From the NCBI GenBank assembly GCA_002706685.1, contig PALV01000015.1:62001-126000 (forward strand): a stretch of 64,000 nucleotides of DNA, written 5' to 3'. The stretch's first letter is position 1; each line of letters begins with the position of its first letter. A model generated the notes under the pieces. That model saw nothing but the letters and a program-made list of their open reading frames with translations, did no database searches and was not told where the DNA came from. The stretch comes from Gammaproteobacteria bacterium (GTDB lineage Bacteria > Pseudomonadota > Gammaproteobacteria > Pseudomonadales > Pseudohongiellaceae). A program made the translations under genes and the position numbers. Positions 19,596 through 28,104 of this stretch are shown in pieces.

Positions 19596-20705
19596 ATGCG
19601 AAGATTTTTCCGGGCTTTCCTGGATCGCTATTTTCACGATGAAGAAGCCATCATTTTCACGCTGATCCTGATATCAGCGCTGGTGGTTCTACTGACGATC
19701 GGCTCCTTCATAGCCCCGCTTATTGCTGCCCTGATCATCGCCTATCTGTTACAGGGTATGGTCAACACCCTGCTGCGACTGAACGTATCCTACCTGTTGG
19801 CAGTGGTGCTTGTTTATACACTTTTCATCAGTGGTTTCATGGCTTTGCTGCTGTGGATCCTGCCTCAGGCGTGGAGTCAGCTGGCCAGGCTGATCAATGA
19901 GCTGCCGCGCCTGATCGGCGAGGGTCAGAACTTATTGATGCTGCTGCCGGAAAACTATCCGGATCTGATGACGCAACAACAGGTTCAGGACATCATCCGC
20001 ACGCTGCGGGGTGAGCTGGCCATGTTTGGCCAGTATGTGCTGTCTTATTCCATCTCCAGCCTGCCCAATATTTTCTCCTGGATCATGTTCCTGATTCTGG
20101 TGCCAGTGCTGGTGTTTTTCATGATGAAGGACAAAACGACCCTGGTGCACTGGGTGGCCAACCTGTTGCCACGACACAGACCGCTGATGCGCAAGATCTG
20201 GCAGGAGATGGATGTTCAGGTAGCCAACTATGTGCGCGGCAAGTCGCTTGAGATCCTCATTGTGGGCGGCACCAGTTATCTGGCCTTCACGATACTGGGC
20301 ATGAACTATACCCTGTTGCTGGCTGTGCTGATGGGTCTCTCTGTCATCGTACCTTTTATAGGTGTGGCGGTGGTGGTGTTTCCGGTGATGGCAGTTGCCT
20401 ATGTGCAGTGGGGTCTGGGCAGTGAATTTTTTACCGTTCTTGCGGTCTACACCGTGATCCAGCTGCTGGATGCCAATGTGCTTGTGCCGATCATTTTCTC
20501 GGAAACCGTCAACCTGCACCCGGTTGCGATCATTGCCGCCGTGTTGGTGTTTGGCGGTCTGTGGGGACTGGCTGGGGTGTTTTTTGCCATCCCACTGGCC
20601 ACCTTGATCAAGGCCATTGTCAACACCTGGCCCACCCACGCGCCACCGGATGATGAGGCTGTCGGGTCGGATCACGAAGCAGCCAGGATCATACACAACG
20701 ATTAA
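19596..20705 (+). CDS. AI-2E/PerM family transporter
   Basis: A 369-residue inner-membrane protein with about seven to eight transmembrane helices. There is a pair near residues 20-65, one near 70-95, and a group from about 155 to 340 that includes the family motif region IQLLDANVLVPIIFSETVNLHPVAIIAAVLVFGGLWG. The family (PF01594) includes putative AI-2 exporters and PerM permeases; the substrate cannot be told from sequence. It directly follows the tusA-like gene and shows the same conserved pairing as in Pseudomonas. Confidence 0.88.
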   Translation: MRRFFRAFLDRYFHDEEAIIFTLILISALVVLLTIGSFIAPLIAALIIAYLLQGMVNTLLRLNVSYLLAVVLVYTLFISGFMALLLWILPQAWSQLARLINELPRLIGEGQNLLMLLPENYPDLMTQQQVQDIIRTLRGELAMFGQYVLSYSISSLPNIFSWIMFLILVPVLVFFMMKDKTTLVHWVANLLPRHRPLMRKIWQEMDVQVANYVRGKSLEILIVGGTSYLAFTILGMNYTLLLAVLMGLSVIVPFIGVAVVVFPVMAVAYVQWGLGSEFFTVLAVYTVIQLLDANVLVPIIFSETVNLHPVAIIAAVLVFGGLWGLAGVFFAIPLATLIKAIVNTWPTHAPPDDEAVGSDHEAARIIHND

Positions 20706-20799
20706 TACCGGTCACAGGGTATAATGCGGTTTTTGTCAGAAGGTTGCAGTGTGATAGAGTCTGCAGCCTGAGCAAGTCCGAAAACTATAGAGGTTATGC

Positions 20800-21675
20800 A
20801 TGATACAGGGCAGTATTGTTGCCATCGTCACTCCCATGTTGCCAAATGGCGACATCGATTTTGAAGCGTTTGATCGCCTGCTGGAGTGGCATATTGAGAG
20901 CGGCACAGACGCCGTGGTTGTTGTTGGTACGACTGGTGAGTCGCCAACGCTGACCATGGAAGAGCATTGTGCAGTCATTGCGCGTGCTGTCAAAACGGTT
21001 GCCGGGCGCATCCCTGTCATTGCCGGTACTGGCTCAAACTCTACCACTGAGGCAATTTATTACACCCACGCCGCCAAGGAAGAGGGTGCCGATGCCTGTC
21101 TGCTGGTGACACCTTATTACAACAAGCCGCCGCAGGAAGGCCTCTATCAGCATTTCAAGAAGATCGCTGAAGAAGTCGATATCCCGCAGATTCTTTATAA
21201 TGTGCCTTCCAGAACAGGCTGTGACCTGTTGCCGGAAACCGTGTCACGGCTGGCGGATATCAAGAATATTGTGGGTATCAAGGAAGCGACTGGCGATCTG
21301 GATCGTGGCCAGCAGGTCATCAGCCTGTGTGGTGATCGCATTGCCATTTACAGTGGTGACGACGCTACTGCACTGGATCTGATCCTCGCCGGCGGTAAAG
21401 GCAATATTTCCGTGACAGCCAATGTTGCGCCGGCACAGATGCACGAGATGTGTCGGCTTGCGCTGGCCGGTGAATACGAAAAAGCCAGCCTGCTTAACGC
21501 GCGTCTGGCGGGTCTGCACAACTCACTGTTCCTGGAAGCTAATCCGATTCCGGTTAAATGGGCGCTGAGTGAACTCGGACATATCAAAGCGGGCATTCGC
21601 CTGCCCCTGGTGCCACTTAACAAGGCATACCACATTCCGTTGCGTGAGGCGATTCGCCACGCGGGACTGGACTAA
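20800..21675 (+). CDS. dapA: 4-hydroxy-tetrahydrodipicolinate synthase
   Basis: A 291-residue TIM-barrel aldolase that condenses pyruvate with aspartate semialdehyde, the first committed step to lysine and diaminopimelate. Key residues are in place: Thr44-Thr45 in GTTGESPTL, Tyr133, Arg138 in YNVPSRTG, and the Schiff-base Lys161 in GIKEATGDL. Length matches E. coli (292). A TATAAT at 20720-20725 may be its -10. bamC follows 21 bases later, the same pairing as in Pseudomonas and E. coli. Confidence 0.97.
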   Translation: MIQGSIVAIVTPMLPNGDIDFEAFDRLLEWHIESGTDAVVVVGTTGESPTLTMEEHCAVIARAVKTVAGRIPVIAGTGSNSTTEAIYYTHAAKEEGADACLLVTPYYNKPPQEGLYQHFKKIAEEVDIPQILYNVPSRTGCDLLPETVSRLADIKNIVGIKEATGDLDRGQQVISLCGDRIAIYSGDDATALDLILAGGKGNISVTANVAPAQMHEMCRLALAGEYEKASLLNARLAGLHNSLFLEANPIPVKWALSELGHIKAGIRLPLVPLNKAYHIPLREAIRHAGLD

Positions 21676-21696
21676 TACAGGCAAGGTCGAAAGAGT

Positions 21697-22842
21697 ATGC
21701 TTCCAATACGCAGTCAGTTCTTTAACGCATCTCGGCAGATTTCGCCTGGGTGCGGAACTCCCGGTGCTTTCCAATCAAACACGTTCAAGCGAGGTGTTAT
21801 CCTGAAACCTGCAGTAGTACTGAGTATGGCAATGCTGGTTCAGGGCTGTTCCTGGTTGGGAATCGGCGGGGATGAAGGCTGGCTCAGAGATCGCGAGGGT
21901 GAATATCTGGAAGCCCGGATAACACCGGTCATGGACATACCCGCTGAGCTCGACAGCTACACGATCGACCAGCTTTACTATATTCCGCCGGAAGCGCCAG
22001 GCGAACGTGAAGTCTACGTCGTGCCTCCTGCACCAAAACCCATCGACACGCGGGTCCGCGAGGGTGTTGTGATTCAGCGCTTCGGCGACCGTGCCTGGAT
22101 TGTGGTGGGAGCCACTCCGGGTCAGGTGTGGCCGACGCTGCGGGACTATTTTGCGACCGAGGGCCTGCCTGTCGCCAGCGAAGACGCTGTCGCTGGTGTT
22201 GTTGAGACCGAATGGGTGCCGCAGGACGATAGCGATGTCCGCAATCGCTATCGTGTCCGCGTCGAGCCTGGTCTGCACGCCGGCAACTCTGAGGTATATA
22301 TCCTGCAGGTTGATGATGAGGGTGAGACTGCCGAGGGTCAGGCGGTTACATGGCCTTCTGATTCCGAAAACCTGGAGCGTGAAGCTACCATGCTGGCCTC
22401 ACTGTCCATGTACCTGGCTGACCGCACCGATATTTATCGTGGCTCATCCGTGTCAATGCTCGCGGGCAGTATCGAGGCGCAGGGCAAGGCGCGACTGGAT
22501 GACAGTGAATCGGGCAGTACCAAACTGGAGCTGCGCATCGATTTTGATCGTGCCTGGAGCCAGGTCGGTCAGGCGATCGGCAATGCTGAAATCGAGCTGC
22601 TGAGCTCTGATCGCGACGAGCGACGCTACATCGTGTCGTTCACTGGCACAGAGAATCAGGAAGAGCCAGGCTTTTTCGGGCGACTGTTTGGCCGCGACGA
22701 AGAAGTGGAGGCCCGCCAGTTTGATGTTACGCTCAGCGACACTGCCGATGGGATTCTGGTTGAGGCAAGAGTATCCGACGGAGCCCCGGCGCCTTATCAG
22801 CAGGATCTGCTGGTGCGTACGATCAACGACAATCTGATCTGA
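21697..22842 (+). CDS. bamC: Outer-membrane assembly lipoprotein BamC
   Basis: A 381-residue lipoprotein of the BAM complex. The lipobox LVQGC places the lipidated Cys at residue 51. The mature protein has an unstructured start with WLRDREGEYLEARITPVMDIPAELD, then two helix-grip domains (about 115-225 and 245-370). The only ATG before the signal helix leaves a 33-residue N-terminal extension with its own Cys19. No GTG or TTG in frame shortens it, so the long n-region may be real or a start may be mis-read. Following dapA is the typical location. Confidence 0.88.
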   Translation: MLPIRSQFFNASRQISPGCGTPGAFQSNTFKRGVILKPAVVLSMAMLVQGCSWLGIGGDEGWLRDREGEYLEARITPVMDIPAELDSYTIDQLYYIPPEAPGEREVYVVPPAPKPIDTRVREGVVIQRFGDRAWIVVGATPGQVWPTLRDYFATEGLPVASEDAVAGVVETEWVPQDDSDVRNRYRVRVEPGLHAGNSEVYILQVDDEGETAEGQAVTWPSDSENLEREATMLASLSMYLADRTDIYRGSSVSMLAGSIEAQGKARLDDSESGSTKLELRIDFDRAWSQVGQAIGNAEIELLSSDRDERRYIVSFTGTENQEEPGFFGRLFGRDEEVEARQFDVTLSDTADGILVEARVSDGAPAPYQQDLLVRTINDNLI

Positions 22843-22850
22843 CCCTCGTG

Positions 22851-24101
22851 ATGACGGAGCTGGTGCCGCTTTGGTATGCATTGACTGCCGGCGGCATTGG
22901 TCTGTTTGGCGGTGTGCTGCTGAGCCTGCTCTGGAGTTCGCGCCGCGCGGCCGCCTACCGGGAGCACATCGTCCATTTGCAAACTCGCCTGGACGAAGAG
23001 CAGCGTCAAACCCTGGAAAAAATTCAGCTTCTGCAGCAATCCCGCGAAGAGCTTCGTCAACAGTTCAAACTGCTGGCCAATGATGTGCTGGATGACAAGA
23101 GCCGGCGTCTTGCCGAAGCAAGTCGTCAAAGTCTGGGTGAAATACTGCGTCCACTGCAGGAAAAAATCAGCGGTTTCGAGAAGCGGGTTGAAGAGACCTA
23201 CAATCGCGAGGCCAGAGAGCGCTTTGCGCTGGAGAAAGAAATTCGCCAGCTGCAGCAGCTCAATACACGCATCAGCGATGATGCCGTCAACCTGACCAAA
23301 GCGCTGCGTGGTGAGAACAAAACCCAGGGCGCCTGGGGTGAATATATCCTCAGTTCCATCCTGCAGGCATCCGGCCTGACAGAGGGACGCGAGTATCAGG
23401 TTCAGCAGAGTTTTCGCCAGACTGATGTTGACGCCGGGCGGCAACGCAGTCAGCCCGATGTCATTGTGCAGCTGCCCGATAACCGGCAGATTGTCATAGA
23501 CGCCAAAGTCTCACTGACTGCCTATGAGCGCTACTGTAGCGCTGATGATGATGCCGAGCGAAACAGCGCACTCAAACTTCATGTGCAGTCACTGCGAAAT
23601 CATATTCGTCAGTTGAGTGACAAGCGCTATCAGGATCTGCCCGGTATTCAATCACTGGACTTTGTGTTGCTGTTCATGCCGATTGAACCTGCGTTCTCCG
23701 CCGCCCTTCAGCAGGAACCAGAGATATTTAATCAGGCCTTCGAACGCAACATTGTGCTGGTCAGTCCAAGCACATTGCTGGCCACGTTGCGCACGATTCA
23801 CAATATCTGGCGCTATGAATATCAAAGCCGCAATGCGCAGGAGATCGCGCGGCAGGCGGGTGCGCTGTATGACAAATTTGTTGGTTTGCTGAGCGATCTG
23901 GATGATCTTGGCCGCAAGCTGGAGGCGGGGCAGAAGAGCTACGAATCGGTAGTCGGCAAACTCCAGACTGGCAAGGGCAATCTGATCGGGCGCGTCGAGC
24001 GATTAAAAACCCTGGGCGCCAGAGCCAGCAAGCAGATTGACGCGGAGCGATTGGCCGAGGCCGACGAGCAGTTGCCCGCCCTGGATGATGATGAGAATTG
24101 A
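22851..24101 (+). CDS. rmuC: DNA recombination protein RmuC
   Basis: A 416-residue protein with an N-terminal membrane anchor (WYALTAGGIGLFGGVLLSLLWSS), a long coiled coil (about residues 30-145), and the RmuC nuclease-like domain with GAWGEYILSSILQASGL and LPDNRQIVIDAKVSLTAYERY. RmuC limits rearrangements at inverted repeats and is a PD-(D/E)xK-like putative nuclease. A GTG one codon upstream is equally possible. It starts 8 bases after bamC and ends one base before miaE, so these are co-translated. Confidence 0.92.
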   Translation: MTELVPLWYALTAGGIGLFGGVLLSLLWSSRRAAAYREHIVHLQTRLDEEQRQTLEKIQLLQQSREELRQQFKLLANDVLDDKSRRLAEASRQSLGEILRPLQEKISGFEKRVEETYNREARERFALEKEIRQLQQLNTRISDDAVNLTKALRGENKTQGAWGEYILSSILQASGLTEGREYQVQQSFRQTDVDAGRQRSQPDVIVQLPDNRQIVIDAKVSLTAYERYCSADDDAERNSALKLHVQSLRNHIRQLSDKRYQDLPGIQSLDFVLLFMPIEPAFSAALQQEPEIFNQAFERNIVLVSPSTLLATLRTIHNIWRYEYQSRNAQEIARQAGALYDKFVGLLSDLDDLGRKLEAGQKSYESVVGKLQTGKGNLIGRVERLKTLGARASKQIDAERLAEADEQLPALDDDEN

Positions 24102-24102
24102 A

Positions 24103-24729
24103 ATGAGTGCCACCGAAGAACTGATTGCATTTTTACCGTGCCGAACACCTCAGGCCTGGCTGGACTGGGCGCTGCAGAATCAGGACCTGCTGCTGATTGA
24201 TCATGCCAATTGTGAGAAAAAGGCAGCCTCCAACGCCATGACCCTTATGTACCGTTATGTCAGCCATACCGAGCTGCTGACTAAAATGTCACAACTGGCA
24301 CGTGAGGAGTTGCTGCACTTCGAACAGGTGGTCAACATCATGGCGCAGCGTGATATAGCCTATCAACGCATAGGCCCGTCACGCTATGCGGCCGGATTGC
24401 GGGAACATATGCGGACAGATCGCGACGGCACACTGATCGACGGACTGATTGTTGGCGCGATTGTCGAGGCACGCTCCTGCGAGCGCTTCGCCAGTCTGGC
24501 GCCATTGCTCGATGACACGCTGGCGAAATTTTACCGCAGCCTGTTGCGGTCCGAGGCACGTCACTTCCGGGATTATCTGTCTCTGGCTCAGCAATACAGT
24601 GATACACCGATTGATGAACACGTGGAAAGATTTCTGGCGGTTGAAAAACAGCTGATTGAATCAGTCGACGATCAGTTTCGTTTCCACAGTGGCGTGCCGG
24701 CTGTCACGACTGGCAATTCTCCGGGCTGA
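24103..24729 (+). CDS. miaE: tRNA-(ms2io6A)-hydroxylase MiaE
   Basis: A 208-residue diiron monooxygenase-like protein. The ferritin-type ligands are visible: Glu near 38, Glu69-xx-His72 in EELLHF, Glu122 in VEARSCERF, and Glu151-xx-His154 in SEARHF. MiaE hydroxylates the isopentenyl group on A37 of tRNAs that read UNN codons. Upstream residues in the same frame overlap rmuC and are not MiaE-like, so the ATG just after the rmuC stop is chosen. The 3' end overlaps the converging lipoprotein gene by 26 bases. Confidence 0.93.
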   Translation: MSATEELIAFLPCRTPQAWLDWALQNQDLLLIDHANCEKKAASNAMTLMYRYVSHTELLTKMSQLAREELLHFEQVVNIMAQRDIAYQRIGPSRYAAGLREHMRTDRDGTLIDGLIVGAIVEARSCERFASLAPLLDDTLAKFYRSLLRSEARHFRDYLSLAQQYSDTPIDEHVERFLAVEKQLIESVDDQFRFHSGVPAVTTGNSPG

Positions 24730-25249
24730 TCAGGTTCTGCGCCAGTCTTTCTCTTAATGTTTCAAGCTGGTCGCAGGGAATTGCGGGGTTGCCAGTCAGC
24801 ACTGCGCTGGTCAGCGTATCAATGACAAGCAGGCCGGAAATATCCTTCAACTGGTTGTCGGGCGCGTTGACAGAGGTCAGCCGTGGCAGCCGCTGCAAAG
24901 CATCAAGCGTTTCCAGCTCATTGCCAGAAAGGTCGATAAAGCGCAGACCCTCCAGAGCTTCTATACCTTCCAGGCTGGCAATCTCCAGTAGCGGGCAGGC
25001 GATCACACTGATCTGCTCTGGGTCGTTGTACTCATTCTGTCGCATGGTGACATTGATACAGCTTTGCAGGCCCGGGTCCGCGACTCGAACCACGCCACTG
25101 TAGGGTCGGGGGTCGTACAGCGTCTGCTGATTCACGCTGACCGAAAACTGCCTGCTGCAGGCGCCGAGCAACAGGACGCCAATAGCCATCGAGGTCAATA
25201 GCAAAGGAGATTTGGCCGCCCGCAAACAGCTGGATAACGTTGAGACCAT
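24704..25249 (-). CDS. Leucine-rich-repeat lipoprotein, function unknown
   Basis: A 181-residue predicted lipoprotein with lipobox LLGAC (Cys31) after a hydrophobic signal helix (LLLTSMAIGVLLLGA). The mature part holds about three leucine-rich repeats of internalin-like spacing (LEGIEALEGLRFIDLSGNELETL, LQRLPRLTSVNAPDNQLKDISGL, and one more), flanked by cysteines that could form disulfides (Cys81, Cys101 and two near the C-terminus by rough count). LRRs usually bind proteins; no partner is indicated. The frame is open to 25360, but the ATG at 25249 best fits a signal peptide. It is monocistronic by position. Confidence 0.75.
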   Translation of the reverse strand: MVSTLSSCLRAAKSPLLLTSMAIGVLLLGACSRQFSVSVNQQTLYDPRPYSGVVRVADPGLQSCINVTMRQNEYNDPEQISVIACPLLEIASLEGIEALEGLRFIDLSGNELETLDALQRLPRLTSVNAPDNQLKDISGLLVIDTLTSAVLTGNPAIPCDQLETLRERLAQNLISPENCQS

Positions 25250-25416
25250 AACGGCCGACTCCTGGGTCAGATGTTGAGCGCTTTCGGTGCGCTGTAAACC
25301 GGGACAAGTGCACAAGCTTAACGCATGCCCAGCCCCCGCGAAAGCACACTGGTAATCCATTCATAGTCAGTTTAGACTGCTCGGCGTACTTTAATCACCG
25401 CAACAGGAATCGTTTT

Positions 25417-26115
25417 ATGCAAACTTTACGCGCCTCCAGCCTGGGGCTGGCAGTATCGCTGCTGATGTTCAACGCACCAGTGCACGCGCAGGACATTGAC
25501 CTGACCGACCAGGATACCCAGATCAGTTACAGCGTTGGCGTCAACATTGGCCAAAACCTGATGATGCAGGGTCTGACCGACCAGATTGATATCGACGCTT
25601 TTATCGCGGGTCTGCGTGACATGGTCAATGGCGAACCGCAGATGACCGAAGATGAAATGATGAACGCACTGATGACCTTCCAGCAGCAGCTGATGGACGA
25701 ACAGCAGGCGCAGGTCGAAGCATCGCGTGCAGAATCTGAAGCCTTCCTGGCTGAAAACGCCCAGCGCGAAGGTGTGATGACCACTGAATCGGGTCTGCAG
25801 TACGAAGTACTGGAGCGCGGTGATGGCAGTGGCGTATCTCCCACTGCAACTGACACTGTGACCGCCCACTACGAAGGCCGCTTTATCGATGGTGAAGTAT
25901 TCGACAGCTCCATCGCGCGTGGCGAGCCCGCTGAGTTTGCCCTGAACCAGGTCATACCTGGCTGGACCGAAGGCTTGCAGCTGATGCAGACAGGCGACAC
26001 CTATCGTCTTTATATTCCTAGCGATCTTGGCTACGGTCCGGGTGGTTCAGGCCCAATCCCACCGTTCGCCACACTGGTGTTTGATGTCGAACTGTTAGAG
26101 GTTAACGGTCAGTAA
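25417..26115 (+). CDS. Periplasmic FKBP-type peptidyl-prolyl isomerase
   Basis: A 232-residue protein with a signal peptide (residues 1-24, cleavage after VHA), an N-terminal dimerisation domain of helices (ISYSVGVNIGQNLMMQGL, then the Glu/Gln-rich connecting helix), and an FKBP domain from about 120 to the end (TDTVTAHYEGRFIDGEVFDSS, IPGWTEGLQLMQTGDTYRLYIP, GPIPPFATLVFDVELLEV). This is the FkpA/Mip/FklB arrangement, a chaperone and prolyl isomerase in the periplasm. The apeB gene follows with no gap. Confidence 0.92.
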   Translation: MQTLRASSLGLAVSLLMFNAPVHAQDIDLTDQDTQISYSVGVNIGQNLMMQGLTDQIDIDAFIAGLRDMVNGEPQMTEDEMMNALMTFQQQLMDEQQAQVEASRAESEAFLAENAQREGVMTTESGLQYEVLERGDGSGVSPTATDTVTAHYEGRFIDGEVFDSSIARGEPAEFALNQVIPGWTEGLQLMQTGDTYRLYIPSDLGYGPGGSGPIPPFATLVFDVELLEVNGQ

Positions 26116-27453
26116 GTGGATAAACAGCGATTCAATGACGGCTTGCTGCGTTTTCTGCAGCACTCGCCAAGTCCCTTTCATGCCGTCGAGACCATGCTGG
26201 CGGCATTGCAGGAAGCCGGGTTCGAACGCCTCAAAGAGGAAGACGCCTGGCAGTTGCAGCCAAATCGTGCCTATGTACTGACCCGCAACGATTCGTCGAT
26301 TATTGCCTTCGTGACGGGCGACGGCGATCCTGCTGAGTCAGGCGTCATGATGGCCGGTGCTCACACCGACAGCCCCTGTCTGAAAGTAAAACCTAACGCA
26401 GTGATGCGCAATGCCTCGGTTCTGCAGTTTGCAGTAGAGGTGTACGGTGGTGTGCTTTTGGCGCCATGGTTTGACCGTGACCTGTCTCTGGCTGGCCGGG
26501 TTGAATTCAGACGCAGGGACGGCACACTGGACGCGGCAACATTGAACTGGCAACGACCGATAGCAACGGTTCCCAGTCTGGCCATCCATCTGGATCGCGA
26601 AGCAAATCAGAACCGCAGCATCAATCCGCAAAAAGAAATGCCACCGGTGCTCGCTCTGTCAGCCGGTGACGGCAAATCCATCAAGGATTTTGACTTTGAC
26701 GCGTTTCTTGTTGATGCACTGGCTGAGCAGCAGGGCATCAACGACGTAGACGCTGTGCTGGCACATGAGCTGTTCTTTTACGACACGCAGCCGCCTGCCC
26801 AGATTGGCCTGCACAATGAGTTTATCGCCTCGGCGCGACTGGACAATTTGCTCAGTTGCTATGTGTGTCTGGATGCAATCATGGAAGCAAAAAAATCGGG
26901 CAATGGTTTTGCATTGATGGTCTGCAACGATCACGAAGAAGTTGGCAGTGCGTCAGCCTGCGGCGCGCAGGGTCCCTTCCTGCGATCCGTGCTGGCAAGA
27001 CTGTCAGCCCGCTTCAGTGACCGTGACGGCGAAACCGCGGGCAGTGCTGAAAGCATCGAACGCATGATTCGTCGCTCACTGTTCCTGTCTATAGACAACG
27101 CACACGGTCTGCATCCCAATTTCACAGAGAAACACGACGCCAACCACGGTCCCGTCCTTAACAAGGGGCCAGTGATCAAAATCAACGCCAACCAGCGCTA
27201 CGCTACCAACAGTCGCACGCAGGCCAGATTCACGCAGTTGTGTGATGAGGTCGATGCGCCGGTGCAGCGCTTTGTTGTCCGCAGCGACATGGGTTGCGGC
27301 AGCACGATCGGGCCGATTACGGCGTCTGGTATTGGGGTGGAGACGGTTGATGTAGGTGTGCCTACGTATGGGATGCACTCGATCCGGGAGCTGGCTGGCA
27401 GCGATGACGGCTGGCACCTCGCCCGGGCCCTGCGTCGCTTCTTCGTTCGTTGA
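26116..27453 (+). CDS. apeB: M18-family aspartyl aminopeptidase
   Basis: A 445-residue cytosolic metallo-aminopeptidase, probably forming the dodecameric M18 shell that prefers N-terminal Asp/Glu. Zinc-site segments are present: GAHTDSP (His83), RLDNLLSCYV, CNDHEEVGS, and the C-terminal GVPTYGMHSIRE. A middle dimerisation insert carries DFDAFLVDALAEQQGIND. The start is GTG directly abutting the FKBP stop (TAA-GTG), so the two are probably translated together. Length is as for the bacterial family. Confidence 0.94.
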   Translation: MDKQRFNDGLLRFLQHSPSPFHAVETMLAALQEAGFERLKEEDAWQLQPNRAYVLTRNDSSIIAFVTGDGDPAESGVMMAGAHTDSPCLKVKPNAVMRNASVLQFAVEVYGGVLLAPWFDRDLSLAGRVEFRRRDGTLDAATLNWQRPIATVPSLAIHLDREANQNRSINPQKEMPPVLALSAGDGKSIKDFDFDAFLVDALAEQQGINDVDAVLAHELFFYDTQPPAQIGLHNEFIASARLDNLLSCYVCLDAIMEAKKSGNGFALMVCNDHEEVGSASACGAQGPFLRSVLARLSARFSDRDGETAGSAESIERMIRRSLFLSIDNAHGLHPNFTEKHDANHGPVLNKGPVIKINANQRYATNSRTQARFTQLCDEVDAPVQRFVVRSDMGCGSTIGPITASGIGVETVDVGVPTYGMHSIRELAGSDDGWHLARALRRFFVR

Positions 27454-27503
27454 TCGTCGCTTTCGCCCTCGCCTGAGTTACTGAGATCTTGTATCTGTTG
27501 GGA

Positions 27504-27696
27504 GCGGTCCGGGTAGCGGGTGGCAGATCATGCCCGGATCGCATCCTTTCACCGCACACCCGGCGTGGCGGAACTCGACCTCGCGGCTATGCCGCTCGGG
27601 ACTCAGACAGTCCTCCCGCTGATCGGGTGTGCGGCAAAAGGATAAGCGCGCCCTGATTGGGCATGATTCTGCCACCCGCTACCCGGCCCTTGTACC
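27504..27696 (-). repeat. Structured repeat, copy A
   Basis: A roughly 190-nt element that folds into a long branched hairpin. Outer stem: 27511-27535 pairs with 27659-27684 (25 bp, one bulged base; arms GGGTAGCGGGTGGCAGA and TCTGCCACCCGCTACCC plus 8 more pairs). Inner stems: ATCCTTT with AAAGGAT (27543-27549/27637-27643), then 11 bp CCGCACACCCG with CGGGTGTGCGG (27552-27562/27624-27634). The apex holds two small hairpins (GCGGC/GCCGC and AGTCC/GGACT). It lies in inverted orientation relative to copy B, with the strand set so that copy B reads plus. There is no coding frame I would support. Confidence 0.8.
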
Positions 27697-27886
27697 AAAC
27701 GTCAGCTTCATCAACTCCGATCATGAAATCTCAGAACCGCATGCGGCAAGTCGGCTAAGTCCTGGCCCTAGGTCTGAACTGCTGCCCCCGAAATTGCGAT
27801 ACGATGTCTTACGCTTATTGATTAGGGCATTCTTGCAAATCGAAATACGTTAACTCAGCCGCTGACTGTTCGCCATGGTCAACGTA
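27697..27886. other. Spacer between the two structured repeats
   Basis: About 190 bases with no supported gene, terminator or promoter. Both ends next to the repeats share a CCCTTGT-x-CC motif reading inwards (near 27687-27696 and, inverted, 27887-27896). Homology to the repeats then fades. Base composition is more A/T-rich than the repeats. Nothing else recognisable. Confidence 0.5.
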
Positions 27887-28084
27887 GGCACAAGGGCAGG
27901 GAGGGGAGTATCTGCATCTCGCCCAATCAGGGCGCGTTTTATCCTTTTGCCTGGCGCCCGATCAGCGGGTAGGACTGTTCGAGTCCCGAGCCCGCGTAGC
28001 GAGCGAGGTCGAGTTCCGCACCGCCGGGCGCCAGGTGAAAGGATGCGATCCGGGCGTGATCTGATACTTCCCTCCCGGACCGAA
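27887..28084 (+). repeat. Structured repeat, copy B
   Basis: The second copy, inverted relative to copy A. The outer stem 27899-27912 pairs with 28063-28076 (GGGAGGGGAGTATC with GATACTTCCCTCCC, one G-U type pair). Inner stems are ATCCTTT/AAAGGAT (27941-27947/28038-28044) and 11 bp CCTGGCGCCCG with CGGGCGCCAGG (27950-27960/28025-28035). Apical hairpins are GGACT/AGTCC with loop GTTCG, and CGC/GCG with loop GTA. Unpaired segments such as CCCAATCAGGGCGCG and AAAGGATGCGATCCGGGC match copy A almost base for base, whereas the stems differ but stay paired. It ends about 20 bases from the mnmC stop. Confidence 0.8.
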
Positions 28085-28104
28085 GCGCAATCACAGCGCT
28101 GGGT

